Assembly (NCBI RefSeq): GCF_000364225.2
Contig: NZ_AQFT02000001.1
Location: 2,542,001 to 2,606,000, forward strand
DNA from: Eubacterium plexicaudatum ASF492
Lineage (GTDB): Bacteria; Bacillota; Clostridia; Lachnospirales; Lachnospiraceae
DNA: 64,000 bases
Direction of reading: 5' to 3'
A program made the position numbers and the translations under genes. Shown here in pieces: positions 48,474 through 57,359 of the stretch (its first letter is position 1; each line of letters opens with the position of its first letter). The notes beneath the pieces are model-generated. The model was not told the origin of the DNA, ran no database searches, and saw nothing but the letters and a program-made list of their open reading frames with translations.

Positions 48474-48534
48474 GAAAAACACAGGATATTTCCATAGAGC
48501 ATTTTTCAAACACGCTCTATGAAGATACCCTGTG
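48474..48534 (-). terminator. Intrinsic terminator after the PepSY gene
   Basis: A long hairpin (CACAGG...CATAGAGC with GCTCTATG...CCTGTG) is followed on the minus strand by TTTTTC. It lies just before the peptidase promoter. Confidence 0.75.
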
Positions 48535-48586
48535 CCCTTATCATTTCCGCTGCAAATAATGAATTTCGGATATACAGTATATACAG

Positions 48587-49321
48587 TTAATCTCTGAAAT
48601 CTTTTCCCCGTTCTAAAATCGTCCCGGAATTTGCTTCTATTTTAAATTCGTATTCATAATTTCCCTTTACAACTTCAATTTCATAAACGCCAATACCATC
48701 GTCGACATCATATTCCGCTTTGTATACCTGCGCACCCGGCACTTCCTTTAATGCGATCTGTTTTGCCTTTTCCATGCCGATATCCCCATTTTGACTGCCT
48801 GTTGCGGACGCAGCCGTAAGCTTCCACTTACACTCGATTAACGCTCCTGTCCTGGCATGATATTCCAGTGTATACCGCTTCTTTCCTGCCGTCATTTTTA
48901 CCTTATAAAGGTCAATGCCGTCATCTGTTTTCTGCGATATCGCCGTAATCGTTCCGTTTTTTACTTTGTTAAGCGCAAGCTGCCGGCACTTTTCCGTTCC
49001 GATCAAAGATCGGCTGCGGTTCGCAGCGACCGCTGTCTTTTCCCAGCCGTATTCCAGTGTTTTCCCATCGGATGCCCGCAATGTCATCTCATACTTTTTC
49101 GTACCCTTCACTAACGTAACTTCGTATACCTGTTCCCCGTTTTCACGTTCCAAATCCACATCGGTAACGACTGCGTTCGGTACTTTTTGCAGCGCTTTTT
49201 CTCTCGCCTGATTTGCACCGGAAATTCCTGCCGCTGCGACACTGTTCGCTGCTGCCAGACCGCCCGTTGCGATAATACCTGCCGTCAGTAATGCTGCCGT
49301 TAATTTCTTTCTTGTTGCCAT
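48587..49321 (-). CDS. Secreted protein with three PepSY domains
   Basis: 244 residues from the ATG at 49321 behind CAGGAGG. An N-terminal hydrophobic signal (TAALLTAGIIATGGLAAANS) is followed by three PepSY repeats at about 35-95, 110-170 and 185-242. Each begins with A-x-x-A-L-x-K-V and ends with the G-K/A-x-L/I-x-E/Y turn. PepSY domains are thought to restrain secreted peptidases or bind small ligands; the M60 protease gene lies just downstream. A candidate promoter TTGTTT-17-TATAAA lies about 35-60 bases upstream of the start. Confidence 0.82.
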   Translation of the reverse strand: MATRKKLTAALLTAGIIATGGLAAANSVAAAGISGANQAREKALQKVPNAVVTDVDLERENGEQVYEVTLVKGTKKYEMTLRASDGKTLEYGWEKTAVAANRSRSLIGTEKCRQLALNKVKNGTITAISQKTDDGIDLYKVKMTAGKKRYTLEYHARTGALIECKWKLTAASATGSQNGDIGMEKAKQIALKEVPGAQVYKAEYDVDDGIGVYEIEVVKGNYEYEFKIEANSGTILERGKDFRD

Positions 49322-49387
49322 CTCATATTCCTCCTGAATTTTATTTTTATTTTAATTTATATGCAAATATAACTTTCGAAACAATTT

Positions 49388-50188
49388 TTAATGCAAGTGA
49401 TCATTCATCGGTTCCGCTTCCCAGCTGCGAATGGCACCGCTGTAAGCGTCTATTTCAAATTCATATTCCATGCCTTCGTAAATAATCTTGCCTTCATATT
49501 CCGTACGTCCGTCGTCACGATCTGTCTCAAACTCCCGGATATCGTTTTTCGAAGCGCCCGGAACCTGTGCAAGCGCCAGTTCCATCGCTTCCTGTTCCGT
49601 GATTTTGCCTGTATTTCCCGTATCGGGCGTTACCGCTGCCTCCGCATCGTGATCAAAACTTACAATTTCTCCCGTTACGGCATCAATTTCATAATCATAC
49701 TCCCTGCCGTCCGCCGTATAAAACTCCACCTCAAAAATGCTTCTGCCGTCTTCGTAATCCGGACCGCATGTTAAAAACGTAACCTGCTCTTTTGTCAGTC
49801 CTGCATGTGCCAACGCTCTTGCTTTTGCTTCCTCATCCGTAATCATTCCGTTTGCCTGATCCGTGCTGTCCACAGTTTCCATTTTTTTCCGCGGCTCATT
49901 CGACGCCGGTGTCTCAGCGTCTATAATGACACCGGTAAGCGCATCGATATCATAAGCGTAATCCGCTCCGGATGCACTAAATTCCACCACATAATAATCC
50001 TGCCCATTTTGCCGTGACAGATCTACGGACGTAAATTCGGCCTGTGAAGCCGCAATACCAGCCGTCTCCAATGCCAGATTTTTTGCATTGGCAGCACCGA
50101 TATATTCCAGCTGTTTTTCCGCTTTTCCACATCCGCCGATGAAAAAAACAGCCATCCCAACCGCATACAACATGTTTTTTCGGTTCAT
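49388..50188 (-). CDS. Lipoprotein with PepSY domains
   Basis: The protein has 266 residues. The ATG at 50188 is chosen because AAAGGAGAGC precedes it and the lipobox FIGGC (about residues 16-20) follows a short hydrophobic segment. Three PepSY-like repeats follow (AKNLALETAGI, AKARALAHAGL, AMELALAQVPG), each ending in YDIDAxTG or YEIDAxTG. Acidic overall. It lies just after the sensor kinase gene and is probably co-transcribed, so it may modulate or report to that sensor at the cell surface. Confidence 0.8.
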   Translation of the reverse strand: MNRKNMLYAVGMAVFFIGGCGKAEKQLEYIGAANAKNLALETAGIAASQAEFTSVDLSRQNGQDYYVVEFSASGADYAYDIDALTGVIIDAETPASNEPRKKMETVDSTDQANGMITDEEAKARALAHAGLTKEQVTFLTCGPDYEDGRSIFEVEFYTADGREYDYEIDAVTGEIVSFDHDAEAAVTPDTGNTGKITEQEAMELALAQVPGASKNDIREFETDRDDGRTEYEGKIIYEGMEYEFEIDAYSGAIRSWEAEPMNDHLH

Positions 50189-50268
50189 GAAACGCTCTCC
50201 TTTCCTGAATCTATAACAGATTCTAATCATACAGTATGAAACGTACATGAAATTTTGATTGTATTTTT

Positions 50269-51648
50269 TCATTTTTCTATTTTTTCTGAAAACGAACCGA
50301 CAGCCGGCAGATGCAGAATAAATAAGCTGCCCGTATCCTGCCCGCTCTCAAGCGTCATATAACCTCCATGAATGGCTGCAATCTGCCGCACCAGCGGAAG
50401 TCCCAGACCTGCTCCCATTTCTTCACCGCGGGCAGGATCTGCCTGATAAAACCGCTGCCATATCTTTTCCTGATGTTCCATTGCTATTCCTTCGCCGTCA
50501 TCCCGTACCCAAATCTGTACTTCATCTTCGTCCCGGCATATCGACAGCCATACATGCCCGTCTTCCCGTCCGTACTTTAAAGCATTTTCCACCAGATTGA
50601 CAACAAGTGCTGACAGCAGTCCCGCATTTGCCTGTACGGACACGCAGACGGTATCTGCTATCATAACACGTTCCGGCTCATACGCTTGTTCCCCACACAG
50701 TGTATGCAGAAATCCGCACAGTTCCACCGGCTCCATACACACCTGTTCCGTTCCCTGCTCCAGCCTGGTCATGCTTAAAAGCTGAGAAATCACAACTGAC
50801 ATCTTTTCCGCCTGCCGCTTAATCATATCCAGTGATTCCTGTCTGTCCTCCTGCGTTTCGTCGTATTTTAAGGCATATTCACATGCACCTTTTATAATGG
50901 ATACCGGTGTCCGCAATTCGTGAGAAGCATCTGCCGTAAACTGTTTTTCTGCTTCAAAAGACCGTTCCAGTCGTTCAAACAACCGGTCAAACGCACCTGC
51001 GAGCCTGGAAAATTCATCCTGTCCGGGTGGAAGGCCAATGCGTCTGGACAAATCTTTTGCTTCATTGATTGCCGCAGCGGTCGCATTGATGCTGTCCAGC
51101 GGCCGAAATGCCCTGCGGGTAATCCAATAGCTTCCTGCAGCCGCAAGCGCCATAAAAACCGGAAGCGCTATCATCGCAACTTTTAATAAATTCATCGCCA
51201 TCAGGCTGTTATCAGGTGCTTCAATCAGGCCACGTACCCAGACGCCGTTTTCCCAGCCGCAGCTAAGCCACAGATCCAGTACCAGATAACGTACCTCACC
51301 GGCATCTGCCATACGCAGCAGACCATTTTGAAACGGTTCGCTGACCTGAAAGGAGACCGGAATCTGCCCTGCCAGCAAAGATTCGCTTTTGCTGTAGATT
51401 AATGTTGTTACCCCATTCCGGTAAAAACGAAACGACGTATCAAACTGCGGCTTCCCCTGATCGAACCGCATCTGCTTCAAATTGTTTTTCACCGTGTACA
51501 CAAGCTGATCGGCAGTCGTCCGCTCCGCCACTTTACTGCCGATTGCCAGCATAAACATAACAAGCAGTATGGCCAGAAGCGCGGTCAGCAATGTCAGCCA
51601 GGAAGCAATCTTTGCTTTCACCGAAAATTTTTTCGAACGTTTTTTCAT
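50269..51648 (-). CDS. Sensor histidine kinase
   Basis: The 459-residue kinase starts at 51648, overlapping the regulator stop by 4 bases. One TM helix lies near 15-38, an extracytoplasmic domain of about 115 residues follows, then a second TM helix (VAMIALPVFMALAAAGSYWI) and a HAMP-like linker. FTADASHELRTPVS is the HisKA box with the phospho-acceptor His. NLVENALKYGRE, VRDDGEGIA and GAGLGLPLVRQIA are the ATP-binding N, G1 and G2 boxes. It pairs with the OmpR-type regulator encoded upstream. Confidence 0.93.
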   Translation of the reverse strand: MKKRSKKFSVKAKIASWLTLLTALLAILLVMFMLAIGSKVAERTTADQLVYTVKNNLKQMRFDQGKPQFDTSFRFYRNGVTTLIYSKSESLLAGQIPVSFQVSEPFQNGLLRMADAGEVRYLVLDLWLSCGWENGVWVRGLIEAPDNSLMAMNLLKVAMIALPVFMALAAAGSYWITRRAFRPLDSINATAAAINEAKDLSRRIGLPPGQDEFSRLAGAFDRLFERLERSFEAEKQFTADASHELRTPVSIIKGACEYALKYDETQEDRQESLDMIKRQAEKMSVVISQLLSMTRLEQGTEQVCMEPVELCGFLHTLCGEQAYEPERVMIADTVCVSVQANAGLLSALVVNLVENALKYGREDGHVWLSICRDEDEVQIWVRDDGEGIAMEHQEKIWQRFYQADPARGEEMGAGLGLPLVRQIAAIHGGYMTLESGQDTGSLFILHLPAVGSFSEKIEK

Positions 51649-52334
51649 AAATGTTCTCCCGGTGCATCTGCCCGCAGCACCCATCCTACGCCCCGTATGG
51701 TATGAATCAGCTTTTGATCATACCCACTGTCAATCTTTTTGCGTAAACGGCTGATATAAACATCCATATTATTCGAGTTTCCCGAATATTCATAATTCCA
51801 GATTTGATTTTCCAGCTGTTCTCTGGACAATACGATACCCTGATTGCGAATCATATATTCCAAAATGGAAAATTCTTTTGGTATCAGCGATATCTGTGTG
51901 CCGCCCCTTACCGCCGTTCTGCGTTTCACATCCACAACAAGATCTGCAACTGCATATTCATTACTGACACTGCCTGCCCGTTTCCGCGTCATTGCTCTGA
52001 TCCGTGCCAGCAGTTCATCAAAATCAAACGGTTTTACAAGATAATCATCCGCCCCAAGGTCCAGTCCTTTTACCCGGTCTGCAACCGCATCCCGTGCTGT
52101 CAGAAACAGCACCGGCGTATCCACCCCTTTCGCCCGCATCTGCCTCAGCAGTTCGTAGCCATCCAGTTTTGGCATCATAACATCCAGTAAAATCGCATCA
52201 TATTCGGCACCGGATAAAAAGTCCGGCGCTTCCTCTCCGTTAAAACAGCCGTCCACACTATATCCGGCCTTTTTCAAAGTCTTTACAATCAGCCGGTTCA
52301 TATCCTTTGCATCTTCTACTACCAATATTCTCAT
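51645..52334 (-). CDS. OmpR/PhoB-family response regulator
   Basis: 229 residues. The second of two adjacent ATGs (52334) has the better 6-base spacing from GGAGG. The receiver domain has VEDAKDMN, phospho-acceptor Asp in AILLDVMMPKLDG, LTARDAV and KPFDFDEL. The C-terminal winged helix has LIPKEFSILEYMIRNQG and VDVYISRLRKKI-type residues. No promoter is seen between it and tmRNA; its ribosome binding site abuts the tmRNA terminator. Confidence 0.93.
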   Translation of the reverse strand: MRILVVEDAKDMNRLIVKTLKKAGYSVDGCFNGEEAPDFLSGAEYDAILLDVMMPKLDGYELLRQMRAKGVDTPVLFLTARDAVADRVKGLDLGADDYLVKPFDFDELLARIRAMTRKRAGSVSNEYAVADLVVDVKRRTAVRGGTQISLIPKEFSILEYMIRNQGIVLSREQLENQIWNYEYSGNSNNMDVYISRLRKKIDSGYDQKLIHTIRGVGWVLRADAPGEHL

Positions 52335-52347
52335 CATGAACCTCCTT

Positions 52348-52406
52348 CCGCATACAAAAAAGCCGGAAAGACTTTCGATCCGTGCTTTCCGGCTTTTTGT
52401 ATGCGG
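52348..52406 (-). terminator. Intrinsic terminator of tmRNA
   Basis: A 14-bp perfect core stem (AAAAAGCCGGAAAG with CTTTCCGGCTTTTT) extends outward with CCGCATAC/GTATGCGG around one extra base. On the minus strand a T6 run follows the core. It lies 24 bases past the tmRNA 3' end, and its outer arm ends next to the AAGGAGG of the response regulator. Confidence 0.85.
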
Positions 52407-52429
52407 AATAACCGCCCTTTTGAAAGAAG

Positions 52430-52765
52430 TGGAATAGACGGGAATCGAACCCGTGTCCAAAGATCCCTCCACCGTACTTCTACGAGCGTAGTCTGTAATT
52501 TAACATTCCCTCTGCGGCACCCGCACAGACACGGTTACCGTTTTGGTAGCTTCATCATACGCCTGCATACGCAAAGCTTAATATGCATCGTTTCCTACAT
52601 CATCGATGCCCGGATTCCGATGTGTAGGTGCATCGGAGCGGACAGCTGCAACTAGGCAGCGTATGCTAAATTATCGTTAGCGTTTAATTTTAATTTTGAG
52701 AGTTAACGCATCTCCTGCGGCTCGCTTCTCCAGCTTTAAAACCCTGTCGAAACCTTTACTATCCC
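52430..52765 (-). ncRNA. ssrA: Transfer-messenger RNA (tag ANDNLAYAA)
   Basis: About 336 nt. The 5' end GGGATAG pairs fully with CTATTCC at the 3' end (one G-U) to form the acceptor stem. AAAGGTTTCGACAGGG follows near the 5' end, and the T-arm GGGTTCGATTCCCGTC lies near the 3' end. The tag frame is 52652-52681 (GCT AAC GAT AAT TTA GCA TAC GCT GCC TAG), giving ANDNLAYAA. The CCA end is not encoded. It rescues stalled ribosomes with SmpB, whose gene is not in the window. Confidence 0.95.
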
Positions 52766-52791
52766 ATATGAAATTGTATTTATTTTTTGCT

Positions 52792-52820
52792 ATTATAGTA
52801 CTGACGGACGAAAAAGTCAA
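52792..52820 (-). promoter_or_regulatory. ssrA: tmRNA promoter
   Basis: On the minus strand TTGACT (52815-52820), 17 bases, TATAAT (52792-52797), 5 of 6 and 6 of 6 to consensus. It predicts a short 5' leader that RNase P would remove. Confidence 0.8.
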
Positions 52821-52846
52821 TAAAAAATTTAATTTCACAACAGCTT

Positions 52847-53506
52847 TTATAGTAACTTGCAATCACTCAAAATCTTTTCAATAGCCTCCCATGCGGAGAG
52901 TGCAGGATTTTCTTTATAGTATTGATAACCTTTATATTGATGCATGATGCAGCCATTCTCCTGATTCTTTTTCATAATATTTCTTGCACGCTCTATAGCG
53001 TCAATGACATTCGTAAGATTCATTTTATTTAAACATCGTTTGTAATTTTCTTCATGTTTATATTCATCCATATTTTCAAACTTCTCACCAAAGAATTTAT
53101 TGATAGGTATGAGATAGTGCTTTCTATGAACATATGGAGCATTACAGTCTGCCATGTGCAATATGATCCATAAATCAAAAGTAAAATTGCTATATCCTGA
53201 TTTATATTTTATTTGCTTGCCTAATTGCTCTGCCTTTTTCATATTATCCATAACGGTTTGAAACCCCTGCACATGAACAGGATCATCGCTTTCATAGTCA
53301 AAGAAATGATACACCTCTATCTTTTTTGTAACGGTCAAAGATTTCGCATGTTTTAATGGGTTCTTTTTCACCGGACAATCAATCGAAACTTTACAAACAG
53401 ATTGTTCCATATTGTTAATAAGATCTTGCAACCATTTCAAATACCATTGTTCCGTTTCTCCCTCAACACTAAAATAGTATTTATTGGTTGGTTTTCTTTT
53501 TGCCAT
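52847..53506 (-). CDS. RloB-like (AbiLii-type) defence effector
   Basis: 219 residues. YYFSVEGETEQWYLKWLQDL has the EGxTE signature of RloB/Toprim-like nucleases, and HFFDYESDD gives a D-x-E-x-D acidic patch. A conserved FTFDLWIILHM follows. RloB partners an ABC-type ATPase (RloA); the pair corresponds to AbiL abortive infection, in which phage triggers a toxic response. The start lies 2 bases after the rloA-like stop, so the pair is one unit. The stop is close to the tmRNA promoter. Confidence 0.82.
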   Translation of the reverse strand: MAKRKPTNKYYFSVEGETEQWYLKWLQDLINNMEQSVCKVSIDCPVKKNPLKHAKSLTVTKKIEVYHFFDYESDDPVHVQGFQTVMDNMKKAEQLGKQIKYKSGYSNFTFDLWIILHMADCNAPYVHRKHYLIPINKFFGEKFENMDEYKHEENYKRCLNKMNLTNVIDAIERARNIMKKNQENGCIMHQYKGYQYYKENPALSAWEAIEKILSDCKLL

Positions 53507-53508
53507 AA

Positions 53509-54847
53509 CTACACCTCTCCATCTCTATCCAAAATCTCTTCAAAGATTGGTGTAAAATCAATATCCTTTATTGCACCATACTGACTGATAAATATTTCCC
53601 CATATAATCTTCATGTTTACGAACACCCTTATCCCCTGTTGTTCCGAAATCAGACAGTGCGTACAAGCTACTCCGGTGACTATCATCATCACGTTCTACA
53701 AATTTAATCTCATCTCTCCTAAAAAGGTTCGAATTCAAAAAGATTGGATTATGTGTATTGAATATCAACTGTGCGTGGTGTATGTTAATATCATCATTAT
53801 GAAAAATATTGATAATACTCATCAATGCCATTGGATGAATAGATGCATCAAACTCATCAACAACCAATGTTCCACCCATCCGAATCGCTTTTATAACCAA
53901 TGGAAACAAATTGATAAATCGGATTGTACCATACGATTCAAAAATTTCTGCTGCTATAGCCGCACTTTTTTATCCCTCATATTTTGAAAAATAGAATACA
54001 ATTTTGCATCCGACTCATCTTCGCTTACCACATACCCAACTGCATTTGAGTTAATTCCAAATAATTTTGCCGCTTTATCCGTTGTCTGTTCTACATAAAC
54101 AGCCTTTTTCTTAGGATCGGAAAACCTTTTTATCAACTGCATAGAGTCCGCCCGATAGATGACCATAAATTTATTCGCAAACCAATCTACAATAATTTTT
54201 GTAAGTTTCTGCGAAAAAACCAGTTTAAATCCATTTGTTAAGAACAATTCATCCCGGCTTAAACTGTTCTTCGCAATCTCACTTGCACTTTCTACGTTTT
54301 GCTCTGTCGCCCTGGACAGATACTTTTTAATAACTCTTATATTTCCTATTTGCAAATCATCGGTTCGCTGAAAAATAGGTTCACCATTTATAAAAAGATT
54401 TTCAGATACGATATTTCTCTCATATTCTTCATCAAAAAATACTCCCAGATCCAGTTCCAGTTCATATAAAATTCTAAATTTATCTTCTGCTTCTTCCTCA
54501 TAAAACTCAATAGAAAAATAAACCGGCTTTCCGTTCGTCTCATGATTATTTGGAATTAACTCTAACGCTGCCGCTGCAGGATTCGGTAAAGATTTCTCCT
54601 CGGAATTTCTGATATTACCTCGCAACACAATAGCACGCAATACGTCCATTGCACCTATTATATTCGTTTTTCCTGCGGCATTTGGTCCATAAATTACGGA
54701 AGAACTCAGTCCCCTGATCTCTTTTCCTTTTATCTTAGCTTTCATCAGGCTATAATCCAGCCCCTTCTGCTTCGGTGCCGCAACCATAGAGAAACAGGCT
54801 TCTTCTACAAACGATTTATAGTTCTTTGTTTTAAATTCAAGAAGCAT
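53509..54847 (-). CDS. RloA-like (AbiLi-type) AAA15 ATPase, split by two 1-base deletions
   Basis: Frames join at T6 53966-53971 and A3 53590-53592, giving 446 residues. LLEFKTKNYKSF is the typical SMC-like N-terminus, VIYGPNAAGKTNII Walker A, TLVVDEFDASIHP Walker B, and LIFNTHNPIFLN the H-loop. The restored tail (QYGAIKDIDFTPIFEEIL) fits the AAA_21/AAA_15 family. It likely senses infection and licenses the RloB partner. If the breaks were real the system would be dead. Confidence 0.8.
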
Positions 54848-54955
54848 AAAACATCTCCATTCTGATTTATTTCTGCAAAATCACGCCATAATTATATGCC
54901 TGATACAACAACTTGTCAACATTTTCATAAACAGACCAACTCCAAAAAGCACACA

Positions 54956-54992
54956 CGGTTGCTGTTCACATCTTCGGTGTGAACAGCAACCG
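54956..54992 (-). terminator. Intrinsic terminator after the ABC exporter operon
   Basis: A perfect 15-bp stem (CGGTTGCTGTTCACA with TGTGAACAGCAACCG) has a 7-base loop and is followed on the minus strand by TGTGTGCTTTTTGG. It lies 8 bases past the permease stop. Confidence 0.85.
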
Positions 54993-55000
54993 CACATGCT

Positions 55001-56320
55001 CTACGCTTTCTTAATAGCTTTCAAAATCGTACCAATCTTCATCTTCGTTCCATACAGCAATACACCGACCCGATAAATCTTTGCCGAGATTACTCCTACG
55101 GCAACGGCGGAAAGAATCAGAATCGCAATCGAAACCGCTATTTCATAAAACGAAACCGTACTCATCGCAAGGCGTGTAAACATCGCCATCGGGGAAGTAA
55201 ACGGCACATAGGAACATACTTTCATCATCAGACTGTCCACCGAACCATCTGCCAGCGACATCATCGTAATAACAAACGCGGCAATAAACAGCATCGTAAC
55301 CGGCATTACCGCACTGTTGATATCTTCCAGCTTGGATACGGTAGAGCCAATCGCCCCATACAAAAAGGCATAGATCAAAAATCCAAGCACAAAGAAAATA
55401 AGCATATACACAAACAGCCAGACCGGCATATCAAAAACGGAAGATATCAGCCGGTTATCGACCCAGTACTCCTGATTCATACGGAAAAAAAGAAGTCCGG
55501 AGCCAAAGACGGCCACCAGCTGCGTCAGGCCTGCCAGGCAGGACGCAAGCACCTTGCCGAACATCATGCTGACCGGCTTTGCACTTGTAATTAACAGTTC
55601 CATGGCACGGGAACTTTTCTCCGTTGCCACATTTGTCGCAATCATCTGGCCATACAGCAAAATAACCATATACAACGCAAAAATCATAATATAAGTATAA
55701 AAGAAATTTTGTACCTGGTCTTTTCCCAGATTCACAATATCATGCTCAATCTGGTAAGACAGTGCGGACGATGCTTCCTGTGCTGTCATTCCCGCACGCA
55801 TCATTGCACTGACGGTACAAACATTTTGCAGCAGTTCGTCCGCGATTACCGTATTTGTATCCTGCATCGCAAAATCTTTTACATAATATTTATAAGAAGT
55901 AAGACTGTCCAGAATAAATGCACATTCGGCTTCTTCCGCAAGTATCTGCCGGCGGATTTCATCCGTACTCTGTTCTGTCAGCACTACCTGATAACCTGCA
56001 AATGCCGATGCAAAACTTTCCGGTATCATTGAATCTTCCACCGCTGCCTCTCCGCCAACCAGCATAACCGGTGCATTGCTGTCCGTACCGGGCGTGCCTT
56101 CTGCCGCAACGCCGGATGATTCGGAGGTTTTGCTGTCTGAGGTGAACATCTGGCGGACACGCGGAAAAAATGTTACCGCTGCAATAATAAGTATTAATAT
56201 TACGGTAAAGATAATATTCGCTTTGTTCGTCAGGCATCCTTTCAGCTCAAACTTTAAAATCGTACCAAACTGGCGAATGCCGGAGTTTGCTGTTCCATCT
56301 GTTTTTCTATGTTCTGTCAT
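55001..56320 (-). CDS. ABC-2 exporter permease (NatB-like)
   Basis: The 439-residue protein has one N-terminal TM helix (ANIIFTVILILIIAAVTFF), a large outside domain (about 50-195) and five to six C-terminal helices (IMIFALYMVILLYGQMIATN onward), as in NatB/YhaP permeases. The conserved VATEKSSRAMELLITSAKP is the coupling region typical of this family. Relatives export Na+, antibiotics or unknown compounds. Confidence 0.88.
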   Translation of the reverse strand: MTEHRKTDGTANSGIRQFGTILKFELKGCLTNKANIIFTVILILIIAAVTFFPRVRQMFTSDSKTSESSGVAAEGTPGTDSNAPVMLVGGEAAVEDSMIPESFASAFAGYQVVLTEQSTDEIRRQILAEEAECAFILDSLTSYKYYVKDFAMQDTNTVIADELLQNVCTVSAMMRAGMTAQEASSALSYQIEHDIVNLGKDQVQNFFYTYIMIFALYMVILLYGQMIATNVATEKSSRAMELLITSAKPVSMMFGKVLASCLAGLTQLVAVFGSGLLFFRMNQEYWVDNRLISSVFDMPVWLFVYMLIFFVLGFLIYAFLYGAIGSTVSKLEDINSAVMPVTMLFIAAFVITMMSLADGSVDSLMMKVCSYVPFTSPMAMFTRLAMSTVSFYEIAVSIAILILSAVAVGVISAKIYRVGVLLYGTKMKIGTILKAIKKA

Positions 56321-56352
56321 TGTTTTGTATCCTTTCTCATATTCCTGCTTCT

Positions 56353-57243
56353 TTACACCTGCTGTTCGGTATATTCTACAAAAATATCATTTAACGAGGG
56401 CTCGAATACCTTCATTTCGTCAATATCATATGTTTCTGCCAGCTGTCTCATAACATGCTGCTTCGCATCCGGCTGCGGAAGCGTAAGAAGCAATGTACCA
56501 TCCTCTCCTGTGACACATGCATCGCCAAAAGCTGCCGCAACCTGTGCATGCTGCTCGGAACGAACGACAAGCCTGTTACGTGGATAATTACGCTTGATCT
56601 CATGCAAATCACCTGACAGTACGATTTCCCCACCGTTTAATATCGCAATCCGATCGCAAAATTCCTCAATATAACTCATCTGATGACTGGAAAATAACAC
56701 GATTTTTCCTTTTGCAATTTCTTCTTTTACAACGTCCTTAAGCAGCATGGCATTCACCGGGTCCAGACCTGAAAACGGCTCATCCAGTATAACGACCTGC
56801 GGGTTATGCGACAGTGCCGTAATCAGCTGAATTTTCTGCTGATTGCCTTTGGAAAGCGTATCCAGCCGTTTATTGCGGTGCTGCTGCATATCCAGCCGTT
56901 TGAGCCAGTAATCCGCCGAACGAACGGCGCTGCGGCGGTCCATTCCTTTTAACATTGCAAAGTAAACAAGCTGGTCGATAATTTTCTTTTTCGGATACAA
57001 GCCTCGTTCCTCCGGCAAATAGCCAAACTGTACGTTTCGTTTACCAGCCTGCGCATGGGAAAATAAAATTTCACCACTGTCAGGCGGGAACACTTCCATA
57101 AGAATACGAATCGAAGTCGTTTTGCCCGCACCGTTTCTCCCAAGCAGTCCAAAAGCTTTTCCCCCTTCTGCGCGAAAAGAGATTCCTTTTAAAACTTCCT
57201 TTTCTCCAAAACTTTTTCGGACTTGTTTCATTTCCAGTTCCAT
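56353..57243 (-). CDS. ABC exporter ATP-binding protein (NatA-like)
   Basis: 296 residues. LLGRNGAGKTTSIR is Walker A, LSKGNQQKIQLI the signature, VVILDEPFSGLDP Walker B and VLFSSHQMSYIEE the H-loop. The last ~80 residues are a DUF4162-type C-terminal domain. It starts at 57243 and is followed after 32 bases by its permease. Confidence 0.92.
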   Translation of the reverse strand: MELEMKQVRKSFGEKEVLKGISFRAEGGKAFGLLGRNGAGKTTSIRILMEVFPPDSGEILFSHAQAGKRNVQFGYLPEERGLYPKKKIIDQLVYFAMLKGMDRRSAVRSADYWLKRLDMQQHRNKRLDTLSKGNQQKIQLITALSHNPQVVILDEPFSGLDPVNAMLLKDVVKEEIAKGKIVLFSSHQMSYIEEFCDRIAILNGGEIVLSGDLHEIKRNYPRNRLVVRSEQHAQVAAAFGDACVTGEDGTLLLTLPQPDAKQHVMRQLAETYDIDEMKVFEPSLNDIFVEYTEQQV

Positions 57244-57266
57244 TTCCTATAATCCTTTCATTTACG

Positions 57267-57313
57267 GTGATAATTCTTTATCACTTTAATACGTAACAGG
57301 ATTTATTATAGCA
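57267..57313 (-). promoter_or_regulatory. Extended -10 promoter and candidate operator of the ABC exporter
   Basis: On the minus strand TGCTATAAT (TATAAT at 57305-57310) forms an extended -10. Between it and the start codon lies a palindrome (57267-57284, GTGATAA-4-TTATCAC), a likely site for a repressor such as a GntR protein. No such regulator gene is next to it. Confidence 0.5.
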
Positions 57314-57359
57314 CAGTTCTGCCAAAAAGAAAGAGAAAACAGAAAATACCTGTGACATT

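Noticed and set aside
52401..52862. Small open frames on both strands around the tmRNA
   Set aside because: They are covered by the tmRNA, whose acceptor stem, T-arm and tag frame are all clear.
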